Below are positions 20,090 to 31,015 of a DNA stretch of 64,000 nt, in pieces. The DNA lies in NCBI GenBank assembly GCA_004519485.1, contig CP038130.1:868001-932000 (forward strand), read 5' to 3'. This stretch comes from Nannochloropsis oceanica (lineage: Eukaryota > Sar > Eustigmatophyceae > Eustigmatales > Monodopsidaceae). A model generated the notes under the pieces. It was not told where the DNA came from. It was given only the letters and a program-made list of their open reading frames with translations, and did no database searches. Made by a program: the position numbers and the translations under genes. Every line of letters starts with the position of its first letter. The first letter of the stretch is position 1.

Positions 20090-22833
20090 CTACTTATCTT
20101 CCACGAGTGCCTTCCACTCCTTCACGAGTTTCCTCCCCAGGTCTGCCACTGCCCCATCCTCCACCTTCTTCAGCTTATTCACCACACGCCCTATCGACGT
20201 AGCACTCAACATCACCAGCGTCATCCTTTCCTGCTCCACCCCCCTTAAACCCTCCAAAACCAACCCCCACTCCCTCTCCTCCTTCGCTCGCTCAATTTCC
20301 TTCCCCAATTTTACAATTCGTGCTGCTTGTGCCTGATCTGCTTTTGACAGCACAGGAGGCTCCCCTCCTCCTCCTCCTTCCCCCCCATTTTCTCCATTTC
20401 TTCTTCCTCCTCCACTACCTATAGGCCCCAAAGACGAGGTCGATGACGACGGCAACAACGTAGGAGGGTCAAGCAGAGCTGCCGCGGTCGACGCAGCCGC
20501 AGTCGCAGTCACAGCCGCACCCTCATCATCAGCAGCAACAGCGACGGCGGCACCCGCATGTTTCTTCTTATGCTCCTTTTTAAATTTTGTCACCACCCTC
20601 CCCAACAGTTTGACCCGCGAATCCATCTTTCCATCCGGTTGGAGGAAAACAACACTCCCATCCTCCTCCTTCAAAGGCAGCTCCACACTGCCCCTATTGG
20701 TGCCGCTGCTGTTGCTGCTGCCCGTCGGAGGGAGAGGATCAGCATCCTCCTTCTGCCAGGCCAGCAGCATGTCCACCACCTCCAACGGCAAGGGGCCGAA
20801 TCCGTTAAATTCCCTCACAAGCAACGCCCGGGTCGCCGCCAAGGTCGACTCTATTTCCTGTAGTTGTTCCTGTTCTTGTTGATGTTGTTGTTCTTGTTGT
20901 TGTGGTTGTTCTTGTTGTTGTGGTTGTTGCTGCTGCTGCTGCTGCTGTTTATTCCCCTCGGCTCGAAAAGTGGAGCTAAGCCAGTTTCCCGCCCGTGCCT
21001 GGGCGCCGAGTAAAAAGCTCATCCCGGCTCGCATCATGGGGTTTTCGTCATGAGAGCCCAGCACTCTCAACGCGTCGATTGACTTTCCTACCAGCAAAAC
21101 GTCTGTGGAAAATTGTGCGATATGGGGAAGAAATACATACCGAGGCTGAATAGATAGAAAAATTGCAATAGCACCCCTCTTTTCGCCCTTTGTCCGTCCC
21201 TCCATGCCCTCCGATACTACCTCTGTTCAGTAACTGCACCGCCAAGTGCTCCCTCAAAAAGAAGTACTCATGCGGTAAGAGCAACGCCGGGATCCGCAGC
21301 TCCCCACCCCTACTCAGAGCACCCACCACACTCGTAGCCAATAATACCTGATCCCTATACCTCTCCGTATCCACCAATGTCGGCCCCAGGAAAGGCCGAA
21401 CAGTCGGTAACCATTTCAAAACATGGACAACCCTACATTCCGCACTCAAAGCCCGATGCTGCCGGCGCATCCTCTCCAGATCCCCACCTCCCTTTAGCGC
21501 CTCCGTCTTGTCGTCCTCCTCCTTCTCATAGAACCCGAAAACTTCCTCCTCTCCAACCTCTTCCTTCTCATTCTCCTGCTGATACCGCCGCTTCTGCTGC
21601 TGCCCAACATGATCTCTGACTAGACCGCTCAGCTCCACAAGCAACATTAATTCAAGGCCCAACGCCAGCACACGATGCTTTGACAATCTCTTTCTCCCTT
21701 CAGGGTCAAACGGATCGGACAGTGACTCAGGCGGTGGCCCAGCCAAAGGATTCCACCCCAAGTAATCAACAATACTCCACTTCTGGGATGTGGCAGCGGC
21801 ACCACCAACAGCAACAGCAGCTGTGGAGGAGCCAGGGGAAGGGAGGGCTGGAGGGTGATCTGTTCGACTTTCTACGCTGACAAATGTATCAAAAAGATCC
21901 CGCTTTGTTTTTTCCTGGGCGTACACCCCTGTGCCTTCGAGATGGACGATTCGACGGAATGTTTCGATTAAACCACGTTGCATCGTTGCCTTCTTACTGC
22001 TGTTGCTGCTGCCACTGACTGGCTCCCAGCACTTTTTGGCATTTTCAGCTTTCCAGTTATCCAATGCTGGGTGTGCTGCCTCGAGGACTTCCTGTCGCAC
22101 AGGGTCTCGCGTCAGCCGCACTAGCTGTCCCACCATCGGTACCATTAACCCTCTTTCATCCCCTTCCGCTCCCCCCCCCCTGCTGGTGGATGTTGCTTGC
22201 CTCAACAACCACGTAACCCCATCTCGCACGGCCTCATGTCGTCGGTCACCTTGCCAGCAGCCTTCCCAGGTATCTTCGTCGTGGATATTGGGGGAGTTGG
22301 TAATGCTGGAGGAGGAAAGGGGAACGGTTGGCGGACTCCGAAAGCCGGCTCCGCCAGCCGTCCCCTTCTTACTTCCCCCCGGTAAGGACGATGACGAAAA
22401 TGATGAAAAACCCGTGCCCTTTTTGAGGAGCTTGACTTTGTTGTTACCCTGTGGAGGTGGCAGGGTATGTATGAGTGGAGGAGTGGACTCGGTCGTGAGG
22501 GAGATGACAAGCTTACCCCTCCGCCAGCGGCCAGTAAGCGCTTCTTTTTCTTCTGCTTGGCCGCGGCTTCCGCTGGGCGAAGCATCCGCTGTGATATTAA
22601 GTCCTCCTCCGTGTCCTGTGGCTGCACAATGTGGAAGTGTAAGAGGGCGCGAGGGTCAGGGTGAGGTACACACGGCGAAGAAGGAAAGTGCGTCGAGGTT
22701 CGCCATATAACGCATCGCTACTTTCATCGACCCCCCAAAAAACGTGCCCGCCTCCACTTGCGTGCAGGACACAATCTTGCACCAACAAGAACATGCTCGG
22801 CAAGACAAGCTCCTCGAGGGTAGTAGATTTCAT
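20090..22833 (-). CDS. unknown protein, multi-exon
   Basis: I do not recognise this protein. The well-supported exons are 22448-21221 and 21102-20090. The join fits at phase 1 with a GTAGTA donor and a CACAG acceptor, giving LLNR then DVLLVGKSIDALRVLGSH. Upstream, an exon ending at 22517 with donor GTAAGC fits at phase 0 (sense KKKKRLLAAGGG). Its own 5' end is uncertain: one option begins at 22621 and joins an exon 22833-22672 starting MKSTTLEELVLPSMF, across an intron of only about 50 bases. The body is mostly helical, with SIVDYLGWNPLAGPP, KHRVLALGLELMLLVEL and ALLLPHEYFFLREHLAVQLL. A Gln/Glu-rich stretch follows near RAEGNKQQQQ, and the C-terminus is mixed-charge. No signal peptide or membrane span is clear. 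Divergent from the sterol oxidase gene. Confidence 0.6.
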
Positions 22834-23018
22834 GTGGCTCTTGTGCCCCCAAGCAGGGCAATCAAGGTATTACGTCCCAAGTCCAAGCCCGCCAGTCTGC
22901 GGCCTCTCGTGGCCTCTGAAGTCTGCATAATCTGAACACTTTCTCACATCATTGCTCCCTTTGCATTCTGACATCTAAAAAAGTAAAATTATAAAGCTGG
23001 AACAAGCAAGCCTAGCAG
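22834..23018. promoter_or_regulatory. short divergent promoter
   Basis: Fewer than 190 bases separate the earliest likely start of the unknown gene and the ATG of the sterol oxidase. An in-frame ATG at 22928 could start the unknown gene even closer. The right end is A/T-rich (about 22930-23000). Confidence 0.4.
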
Positions 23019-24144
23019 ATGATGTTCAACAAGACAGGGATTTGCAATGGTAGCACTAGTGCGGCTGGTGGAGGATGGGGATGGTATCTGGTGGAGGATA
23101 TGGCCAGACCTTACGTGGCATGGGTGGATACGCATTGGCTGACCTTTACGGAAATGATAACATGGTCCGATGCCACAATTTTTGCGGTGGGTACCTACGC
23201 CATCCATCAAATTATTGCCGCCACCTTTTCCCTCTTCTACTGTCTCCTGCATTCCCACGGCTTGCTCCTGCGATACCGCATCCAGACCGCCGAACCATTT
23301 GACAAAGCGCTTTTTCAATTGGCTACACGTCATTTGATTTGGCGCGCTCTCGTTAAAGAATTTCCGGTGATGCTTATCATGTACTCTGGCTTCCACTATT
23401 CTGGAACCAAGGTCCGCGCGCCCTTGCCTTCCATCACACGCATTCTCGGAGACTGGATGTTGTGTTGGCTGTGGACAGAAACAACGTTTTACTGGACACA
23501 TAGATGTATGTAGGAAAGGGAGGGTAAGAGGCAGATGAGGGATGGGTCTTCCTCATTTTCATTTTCGCGCTTTCATTAAATTTCTCAATCCATCCAATTC
23601 CCTACCTCTCTCTTCCTCGTTAGTGTTCCACCACCGTTGGTTCTACAAGCGCTTCCATAAGCAGCATCACACATTCAAGACCAGTGTTGCTTTAAACACA
23701 GAATATGCCCACCCCCTCGAACATCTCATCAGCAACGTCCTCACCACCTTCGGAGGCCCCCTTCTCCTGGGTTCGCATGTACTGGTGTTTTGGTCTTACT
23801 TCGCTTTTCGCCTCTGGGAGACGTTTGATGGCCATTCAGGATATACCATCCCGATCCTTTCCCCCTTCTCTGTGATGCCTTGGTGGACGGGCCCGCAGAT
23901 GCATGATTTCCACCATTCGCACAATATTGGTGCATTTGGCACCATGACGTGTTTTTGGGACTGGGTGTGTGGAACGGATAAGGCATATCGGATGTTTGCC
24001 GCGAAGGAGAAGGAGAGGCAAGGGCGCAAAGAGAAAGAGGGCAGAGCAAAAAAAGAAGTAAAGGAAGAGGAGGAATCGAAAATGAAAAAGAAGATGTGTG
24101 AAGAAAGTGTGTGGAAGAAAACCACGAAAATGTATACACAGTAG
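23019..24144 (+). CDS. C-4 methylsterol oxidase-like fatty acid hydroxylase
   Basis: Two exons, 23019-23505 and 23624-24144 (donor GTATGT, acceptor GTTAG, phase 1), encode 335 residues. It is a di-iron membrane oxygenase of the ER that oxidises the C-4 methyl group during sterol synthesis (SMO/ERG25 group). All three histidine clusters are present: HRLFHH created across the splice junction, HKQHH, and HDFHHSHN near the C-terminus. The SMO-typical stretches NTEYAHPLEHLISN, WETFDGHSGY and CFWDWVCGTDKAYR also occur. About four membrane helices precede the catalytic region. The last 45 residues are Lys/Glu-rich and not part of the fold. The spliced HRLFHH motif strongly supports the intron. Confidence 0.92.
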
Positions 24145-25356
24145 ATTAAGAAAGGAATAAGAGAGAAAACGATCATGTTTTAACGCATGCACTAGTATAG
24201 AGTAAAAGAGACGAGCTGCCCTCTTCTGTGGATAGTTTGACGCTTCGAGAGAACAGGTAGAGGCCGTGAAATGAGTTGGCAGTGAAATTTGAGGGCTTGT
24301 ATTGGTGAAAAAATGTAAACAGCTGTGCGAAGAGGAGGGGTGGTTGCTCCCGAAAATTGCCTTAAACGTACTTTGCATAAAGAAACAATATAAAAGGAGC
24401 AATTCTCGAATTATGTAGCTTAACGAGCCATCAAGAAGCCACCGAATTAAGACTGCCCTGCGGCAGAGCATGCTTTTAATTTTACTCACCGATAGACGCC
24501 ACCCTAGGCCACCATCATTAAGCAACGAGAAATGTAAGCATGGCAAAAGAGGGGCATATGTTCGGAAGGAAGATACTTCAGGTCAGCAAAATGTACAAAT
24601 AAAATATAGAAAGGATGCATGCAGAAGCATTCGTTGGGAGTATTAGGCATATAGAGAGACGGAATGAACGGAACATATCGAAATTTCCTCACTTTCTTTT
24701 ATAATCGTCGAGGACGGGATACACGTGACGGAGGCGCAAAAGACCCCAACTGTTTCGAGAGCGTAAGATCTGGGCACCCTGTCCATAAAAGTGTGATGCC
24801 CTGCACGGTGCAGTGTCGGCCTGCATTGGCACGCGCCCCCAGAAGTCCAAAAAGTGGATGCACTTGAAGAAACAAATCTAATCAACAGACACCAAAAGGG
24901 ATAATTAATCCTCTAGCATAACTGAGAATTGCAATTTTGAGCGGAAGTGTATTTCTGCACTTGTCGGTGGTCTCTTTTGTTATTCCAGCCTTCTTTTCGA
25001 GGCGGTGTTCCAAAACCGTTGTTCTCGACCGTAAGACTGATGCCATCATGGAAGCAAGGCCACACTCTGACTACCACTGTATTGCCCGTCCTAATGGCCC
25101 TTTGGCACCTTTGACCGCACCACACACCCTTTTTTCCCTCCAACTTTCACGGTGAGATCTCTCTGGGGTGGCGGATGCAGGCGTGGTCTCAGCTCGCCTC
25201 CTACATCTCCGTCTGAGTCAACAACACGAAAGAAGAAGTCAGGATTCCCCGTCTCCTCCTCGCTCATTTCCCCTCCGTCCTACTGACAATACTAGACAGA
25301 AACGCACACTCAGCAACGTCCAAGGCCACACTCACGAGCATTGCAGGCAGCCAGCT
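24145..25356. other. intergenic region and 5' leader of EGY-like gene
   Basis: No convincing gene. The right part (25168-25356) is open in the EGY frame without an ATG and is taken as 5' untranslated sequence. The rest is moderately A/T-rich with scattered short frames lacking recognisable domains. Confidence 0.45.
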
Positions 25357-27660
25357 ATGGAGGATTGCGGCGACTTGCGGCAGGCGGACAGCAGACGGAG
25401 TAGAAGTGGCAGCCGACGAGGAGCAACAATATGGTGGGCGGCCTTGGCATTAGGGAGCACAGTGGGAGTGGCGAATGCGTGGACGCTTCTTCCAGCACAG
25501 CACTGGCGTCAGCATGGTCACCCACCATCCCCATCATTACACAGTCGGGGCCTTGCACCGGTTAGAAAAGCGGGAGGGGCAGGGTGGACGTTGCAACAAG
25601 CAGGAGCAGGAGCAGGAGGAGGGAGTTCCCGAATTCGGGCCATGGTAGGGATGGACAGATGTAGCAGCGGCAACAGCATGATATTGTACGCGGTGGATGT
25701 GGATGAGAACAAGGCTGAGGATGGGGCTGCTCCTGCAGCACCAGCACCATCACCAGTTCACACAGAAAAGCGGCCTATGTCAGAAGGAGAGCGACTCCAA
25801 CTGCAGTCTCAAATGCTCAAACTTCAGGCTGAGAAGCTGCGTTTGGAAGCCGAGAAGGAGCAGATCAAGATGGAACGGGAAGCTCTCCTGAAGAAGCAGA
25901 AAAAGCAGCAAGACACGGACCGGCTTGTCGAGAAACTCCGTGCCGCCCAGTCCTCCCCCGCCGGGATGGCCTCTCCAGAAGCCGCCGCCGCGGAACTCAA
26001 GGCCGTGGTCAAGACGTACATCCGCAACATCGACGCTGATTCCCTCGCACGGATTCGTGATTTGAGCTCTGAAGCGGACACGCCTGAGCAGGCCCTTGCG
26101 TACAAGAACCTGGCTGATGCTGTATTGAAAGCATTGAATGAGTTGGATGCGCGTCAAGCCAAGGAGATTCGGGAAGAGCTCGCGTTTCGCTTCAAGGACG
26201 AGACGCCCCCGACCCCGTCGTCCAACGCGCCTTTTGATCAGTTTTCGGATGTGGAAGCGGCGATGAGGAATGCCTCCGGGGGTACTTCGTCCATCGATCA
26301 GCTAACTCAAGAAATGATGCGAAACAACTCTCGCGGGTTTTCCACCATTTACGCCATCAACCTCCCCCAATGGCTCCCGCGGGAGTTCATGCGTACCCTC
26401 GAATCATTCGAGCCTCTTCTGGACGAGGACGTGCGGACCTTGCGGACAGAGATTTTCAAGATGGAGACGTTTTTTGTGACAGACGTCGATAAGACGCCTC
26501 TAGCCGTCGCTTACATGGGCACTCTCCGGAAGCCTTCGGAGGAGGTTTTCAAAGACGTGGAGAAGAGACTGCAAGCCTTGGAGGGGGGATTGAAGGATCG
26601 GGTGCAATTGTTTTTGTTCGAGAACCCGCGTCCACAGATGCAGGAGATGGGGGGGATGATGGGAGGAGGGGGGGATGCGGAAAACCCCGAAGTGATGTTT
26701 ATGGCGGTGTCGACCCGCGTAAAGCCGTTGCCGGTGGGTGGGGGTCAGGTGACGCTATCGTTGTTGTCTTTGGGGGCAACGGCGTTGAATTGTCTGGTTT
26801 ATTCGATTTTGACTTTCTACAGCCCAGCGGATATCGTGAATAAATTGGGGGAAGCGCCGTTGGCCAGGCTGGATGATGCTTTGCCGGTGGCGGCAGGGAT
26901 CCTGGGGATTCAACTGGCACATGACCTGGCGCATACCCTGGCGGCGAAAGCTAAAGATGTGAAGCTGGGCGTGCCCATATACATTCCCAGTTTGCAGGTG
27001 GGGACGTTCGGGAGTGTGTTGCGGTTCGTGTCGTTTCCCAAGAGTCGGAAAGATATGTTTGATGTGGCGATGGCGGGGCCCTTGACGGGTCTTGCCTTGT
27101 CTCTGGCTGCGTTTGCAGCGGGTATGGCCATGACGAATGGGGCTCCGGTCGAGGTATCCGAGCAGTGGCCGATGCTGCCGGTTGCACTGTTCAGGTCTAG
27201 TCTCATGCTCTGGCAGGTGGGGCAGGCGTTGTTCAGCGCCGACGTGGTGAATTTGCCCTTGGTAAATCAAATACATGTGCACCCTTTGGCGATTATTGGG
27301 GCGTTGGGCTTACTCACCCAGGCGCTGCAGGCGATGCCAATTGGAAGGCTGGATGGAGGTCGAGCCACCACCTCCGTTTTTGGGCGCAAGGCGGCGACGT
27401 TCTTAAGCGCGAGTCTTGTGCTGTATCAGGTAGTGTCGGGGGTGGTTCTTGGGAACACCCTGCAGTTGTTTTGGGGAACGGTGGTGATTATCTTCCAGAA
27501 TGCGCAGGAGATGTACGCGCGGGATGAAATTAGTCCCGTTGATGGTAACCGACGAAATTTGCTCTTGCTTCTGTGGGTGGTGGCAGCCGTCGTGCTTTTG
27601 CCAGGTGTGCCTTGGCGGGATGCGGGGGTGTTTGATGATTTTGGGGGCTTTATGACTTAG
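25357..27660 (+). CDS. EGY-like site-2 protease homologue, plastid
   Basis: 767 residues from the ATG at 25357. The start was chosen because it opens a signal peptide (TIWWAALALGSTVGVANA) followed by WTLLPAQ, an A-W junction of the stramenopile plastid-import type. Family: EGY/M50 intramembrane metalloproteases of thylakoids. After a Glu/Lys coiled coil at about 140-190 and a soluble domain come several membrane helices. The metal-site helix reads HDLAH at residues 522-526, so the catalytic Glu of HExxH is Asp523. The second site is intact as GRLDGGRA with Asp666. EGY landmarks GVPIYIPSLQVGTFGSVLRF and MAGPLTGLALSLAAF are present. Asp for Glu suggests reduced or altered activity; pseudoproteases (EGY3) are known in the family. 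A Met/Gly-rich loop lies near 435. Confidence 0.88.
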   Translation: MEDCGDLRQADSRRSRSGSRRGATIWWAALALGSTVGVANAWTLLPAQHWRQHGHPPSPSLHSRGLAPVRKAGGAGWTLQQAGAGAGGGSSRIRAMVGMDRCSSGNSMILYAVDVDENKAEDGAAPAAPAPSPVHTEKRPMSEGERLQLQSQMLKLQAEKLRLEAEKEQIKMEREALLKKQKKQQDTDRLVEKLRAAQSSPAGMASPEAAAAELKAVVKTYIRNIDADSLARIRDLSSEADTPEQALAYKNLADAVLKALNELDARQAKEIREELAFRFKDETPPTPSSNAPFDQFSDVEAAMRNASGGTSSIDQLTQEMMRNNSRGFSTIYAINLPQWLPREFMRTLESFEPLLDEDVRTLRTEIFKMETFFVTDVDKTPLAVAYMGTLRKPSEEVFKDVEKRLQALEGGLKDRVQLFLFENPRPQMQEMGGMMGGGGDAENPEVMFMAVSTRVKPLPVGGGQVTLSLLSLGATALNCLVYSILTFYSPADIVNKLGEAPLARLDDALPVAAGILGIQLAHDLAHTLAAKAKDVKLGVPIYIPSLQVGTFGSVLRFVSFPKSRKDMFDVAMAGPLTGLALSLAAFAAGMAMTNGAPVEVSEQWPMLPVALFRSSLMLWQVGQALFSADVVNLPLVNQIHVHPLAIIGALGLLTQALQAMPIGRLDGGRATTSVFGRKAATFLSASLVLYQVVSGVVLGNTLQLFWGTVVIIFQNAQEMYARDEISPVDGNRRNLLLLLWVVAAVVLLPGVPWRDAGVFDDFGGFMT

Positions 27661-28727
27661 AGATTGTTGTTAGTTTTGCTTGGTGCGGCTCTATCGTTGC
27701 TTGGGAAAGGAAGACGGGTAGGGCAGGGGAAGAGGGGGGAGAGTTGGACGGAACGAGGGGCTTGGAGGGGTGTCACAGGTTAGAATTGGGGAGGGAAGAA
27801 GGAAGGAAGGGTTGCGGAGGAGGGAAAATGCTTATTTCTTCTTTTTTTGGGATTAGACAGAAAGTGTTGAGAAAGAACCGTAGCGACAAAAAGTCTCTAA
27901 GAGAAGAGACGAACAGAAAGAAGAAGCCTTGAGAAAGTGTTGAGATGTCAAGATATGTCCCCTTTCCACTCTTCACTTTTTTGCCCGGTTGGTCCCTTAG
28001 GGCCTCTTCAGAAAATGAGGAGAAAAAGCGGGATAGGAAAGGGGGAGGAAGGGATGGATGGGCGCTGTTTCATTAATTCAGGTTAAAAGCAAAAGCGTTG
28101 GACATTGCGGTAACATCAAGCCATGGGACTATGCGGTAACATCAAGCCGTGAAGCCCAGCATCAGCAGCAACAGCACAAGCATGAGCAGTTGCGACAAGA
28201 ATAATTACGTTCGCCGATTCAAAAAAGAAGCCAAAATACGCATTCGCGAGAACGTAAAAAGAAGCTTGTTTTGTTATCATATTTTTTTGCCTTGTTGCTT
28301 CTCTCACTCACTTGCTTATTGTGGGTACCTGCTCTCATCTTTCCTTCTTTCCCCCTTGATCAAAATGGCTGCCTCAAACGGTGCGGGTGTTAATAAAGCG
28401 GTGATTACTCGGTTTACAGACGCCAATTGCCTCTCCTCATAGAGAGAAAAGAGTCAGCGCACCAGATTCCTCACATTTATTCGTCATCTTCGCGTGACGC
28501 ACGCAAGGCCTCCCCTCTCCCTCCCCTCTCCTTTCACTCCCTTCTCCCGATTTGTGAGCGTTGAGCAAGTTATGATTTGTTTGACCCTCTCCCTTTCCCA
28601 CATGCCTCCTCATCATGCATTTCTACCAAATGCATGTGGCATTTTCTATCTTCTCGTTCCCCCGGGGGAAGACAACACTGGCCATGCTCTCTCTCTCTTC
28701 TTATCCTCCATTCCCTCTTTCAATCAC
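27661..28727. other. convergent intergenic region with a short direct repeat
   Basis: Lies between the EGY-like gene (+) and the SAP-RRM gene (-). Purine-rich on the plus strand on the left, C/T-rich on the right. It holds the direct repeat listed separately. A 25-codon frame near 28365 is too short to support. Confidence 0.45.
28106..28148 (+). repeat. 17-base direct repeat, 26-base period
   Basis: The string TGCGGTAACATCAAGCC occurs at 28106-28122 and again at 28132-28148, separated by 9 bases. Function unknown; it may be a small tandem duplication. Confidence 0.85.
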
Positions 28728-30572
28728 TTAATATCGTCCATAACTCTGTCCGCCCGCCCCCGTTCCCCCCTGATCCCATCCCTGCTGCTGCTGTCCCCCA
28801 ACACCCCATTGCTGCTGCTGCCCCTGCTGTCCACCGTACGTTCCATACGATTGCTGCACTCCCCCTACGCCAGCCGTGCCATACCCTTGTTGTTGCCATA
28901 CTCCCTGCCCCGTCACTGCTGCCTGCTGGCCATACGCACCATACGCCGCCTCCGTGGGCTGCTGCTGCCACGCACCTCCCGAGGTTTGCTGATAGTAGCT
29001 CCCTCCCGCCGTGTAACCTGTCCCTTGGGCATACGCCTGCTGATATCCTTGACTGTACCCCTGAGCGGCGCCATAGGCTGCCCGTTGTTGCTGCTGCATC
29101 ATCATCTGACTCTTGGGAGGTTTGGCCATTTCCACGTCTAAGGCATGTCCACGAATTTGCGCCCTGGGCTCCACCCGCAAGCTTTCCAAAGCACGAATCG
29201 CGCTCTCTCGATCCCTGTAGTTGACAAAGGCAAAATCGGGCCGACGGGCATTGGGCGCCTGCCCAGCCAAGCGTACATTGTCTATCTCCCCAAAGGCCTC
29301 AAACACACTTCGCATCTCCGCCTCTGTCACATCCACAGGCACCCCGCCCACATATATGTTCTTTACTTGCATGTCACCGTCTAGTTGCCCTCCCAGCCCC
29401 ATCCGTTGCTGCGCCTGCTGTTGCGTCGAGCGATCCACCCCATCAGGCCAGTCGACCGTCAGTCGCTTCCCATCCATAACCACCCCAGTCGATGGTGTCG
29501 TCGTGATGCGATACGCGCGCTGTGCCGCGGGATGGTTGTCGAATTCAACCACACAAAACCCTTGATTTGACACCCCGTCTCCCTCCAAAGGTAACTCCAT
29601 CTCATACACTCCCTCACAGCCTTGCGACTCCAACGCGGCCTCAATCTGATCCGCCCGCCAATGAATCGGCAGGTTTGTAAATCGTAGCTTATCATTAACA
29701 GCCGTGAAAGAAATGGTCAATGTACGACCATGTAGTTCCAAGCGTCGATCCAACTCCGACACCGCGCGGGCTGCGGCATCCTTGTCTGAAAACCGGACAA
29801 ATCCAAAGTTACGTCCTCCCATCTGCTGTCGCATCTTCAGACGAATCTCTGTCACCTCACCCAACTGTGAAAATAGTGCCCGCAAATCCTCCTCCGTCGT
29901 GTACGGGTCCAAGTTCCCGACATACACCTCGGCCCCCTTTGTCTTCTTTATCTTGGGTGCGGCCACCACCGGCTGTGTGTCTACTACATACTCCGCCGAG
30001 CTCACATGGTGCTGCTGCTGGTCTTCGGCCGGCGCGGTCGTCACCGTCTCCTCGGCATTCCAACGACTTGTCGACGTCGGGGCAGGGGCAGGAGCGGGGT
30101 CGGTGGGAGCAGCGGCACTTCCGTTCTCGTTTTCCTCCACGCGGGCCTTCTTGCACTGTTCGTTGGAGGCATCATCCGCAGCGGCTTCCACGGCATCGTC
30201 AACCGGCGCCGCCTCGGGCTCCTTGCGCTTTTCGCCCTGGAGAGGTTCATCGATCTCTTGTGTTTGTGGCTCGGCCGGTGCAGCATTGGCCCCTTCCCCC
30301 GCTACGCCGGCCGAAACGATATGTTCGTTCAGACGGGTCACCAGGTCTGCCTTCAAACCACTGGAGTCCAGGTCCCGCTTGGTCAGCTCCGCCTTCAGTT
30401 CCGCCACCTGTTAGGAGAAAGTGTTATGTGGGTGGTTTACCTACGGGTGAGGACGTGGTCTTGTCGTGTTGCCTGCAGTCCCCCGTAGATCCAACCAACA
30501 TCAGGATTCTTTCTATCAGGCACCGCATACCTTCATCTTCTGCACCATCTCTGGCGTCAAGTCCTCGGACAT
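28728..30572 (-). CDS. SAP and triple-RRM RNA-binding protein (hnRNP R/Q-like)
   Basis: Two exons, 30572-30531 and 30407-28728 (donor GTATGC, acceptor CTAACAG, phase 0), encode 573 residues. The first exon gives MSEDLTPEMVQKMK, and exon 2 opens with VAELKAELTKRDLDSSGLKA, forming a SAP domain that usually binds DNA or chromatin. RRM1 has AEVYVGNLDPY and GFVRF, RRM2 LRFTNLPIHWRADQ and GFCVVEF, and RRM3 KNIYVGGVPV and FAFVNYRD. The linker RLTVDWPDGVD matches the hnRNP R/Q layout. The C-terminus is a Gln/Gly/Tyr-rich, prion-like tail that may promote condensates. Likely roles are mRNA processing, stability or chromatin-linked RNA binding in the nucleus. Confidence 0.87.
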
Positions 30573-31015
30573 GGCTCTGCTTCCGGCTGGCGTGCGTGAT
30601 GACTCCTAAGAATGTTATGCAAGGAAAGGGAAGGAAATCATGGTGAATATTTGAGACAACAGCAACGAGGTAAAGCAGTAAGGAAGCATAAAGTCACCAC
30701 CAACAACTGAGAATAAAAGTCATCATAAATTGCGCGAGTTTAACCAAACATGGCTTCCGTACAAAGTGATCTACTTGACTCCTCATGAGAAGGGGAAAAG
30801 CCACCTCCTCATGCACAAGGCCGAGGGCACCTAAAGCACCACTTTTTGATGGGTCATAACTACACTAGCCGTCATACAGCATTCATCTGCCTGACCACCT
30901 CGGAATAGATCGAGTTTTGAGAAGCTTTCTGGGGCTATTATGAGACCCCATATTACTACCAAATACATGCCAATAACAAGACACTTCAACAGGCGATTAT
31001 TTCTTCTCTTTCACT
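30573..31015. other. intergenic region between two minus-strand genes
   Basis: 443 bases holding the promoter of the SAP-RRM gene and the 3' untranslated region of the ATG18 gene. A/T-rich, with nothing else recognised. Confidence 0.5.
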
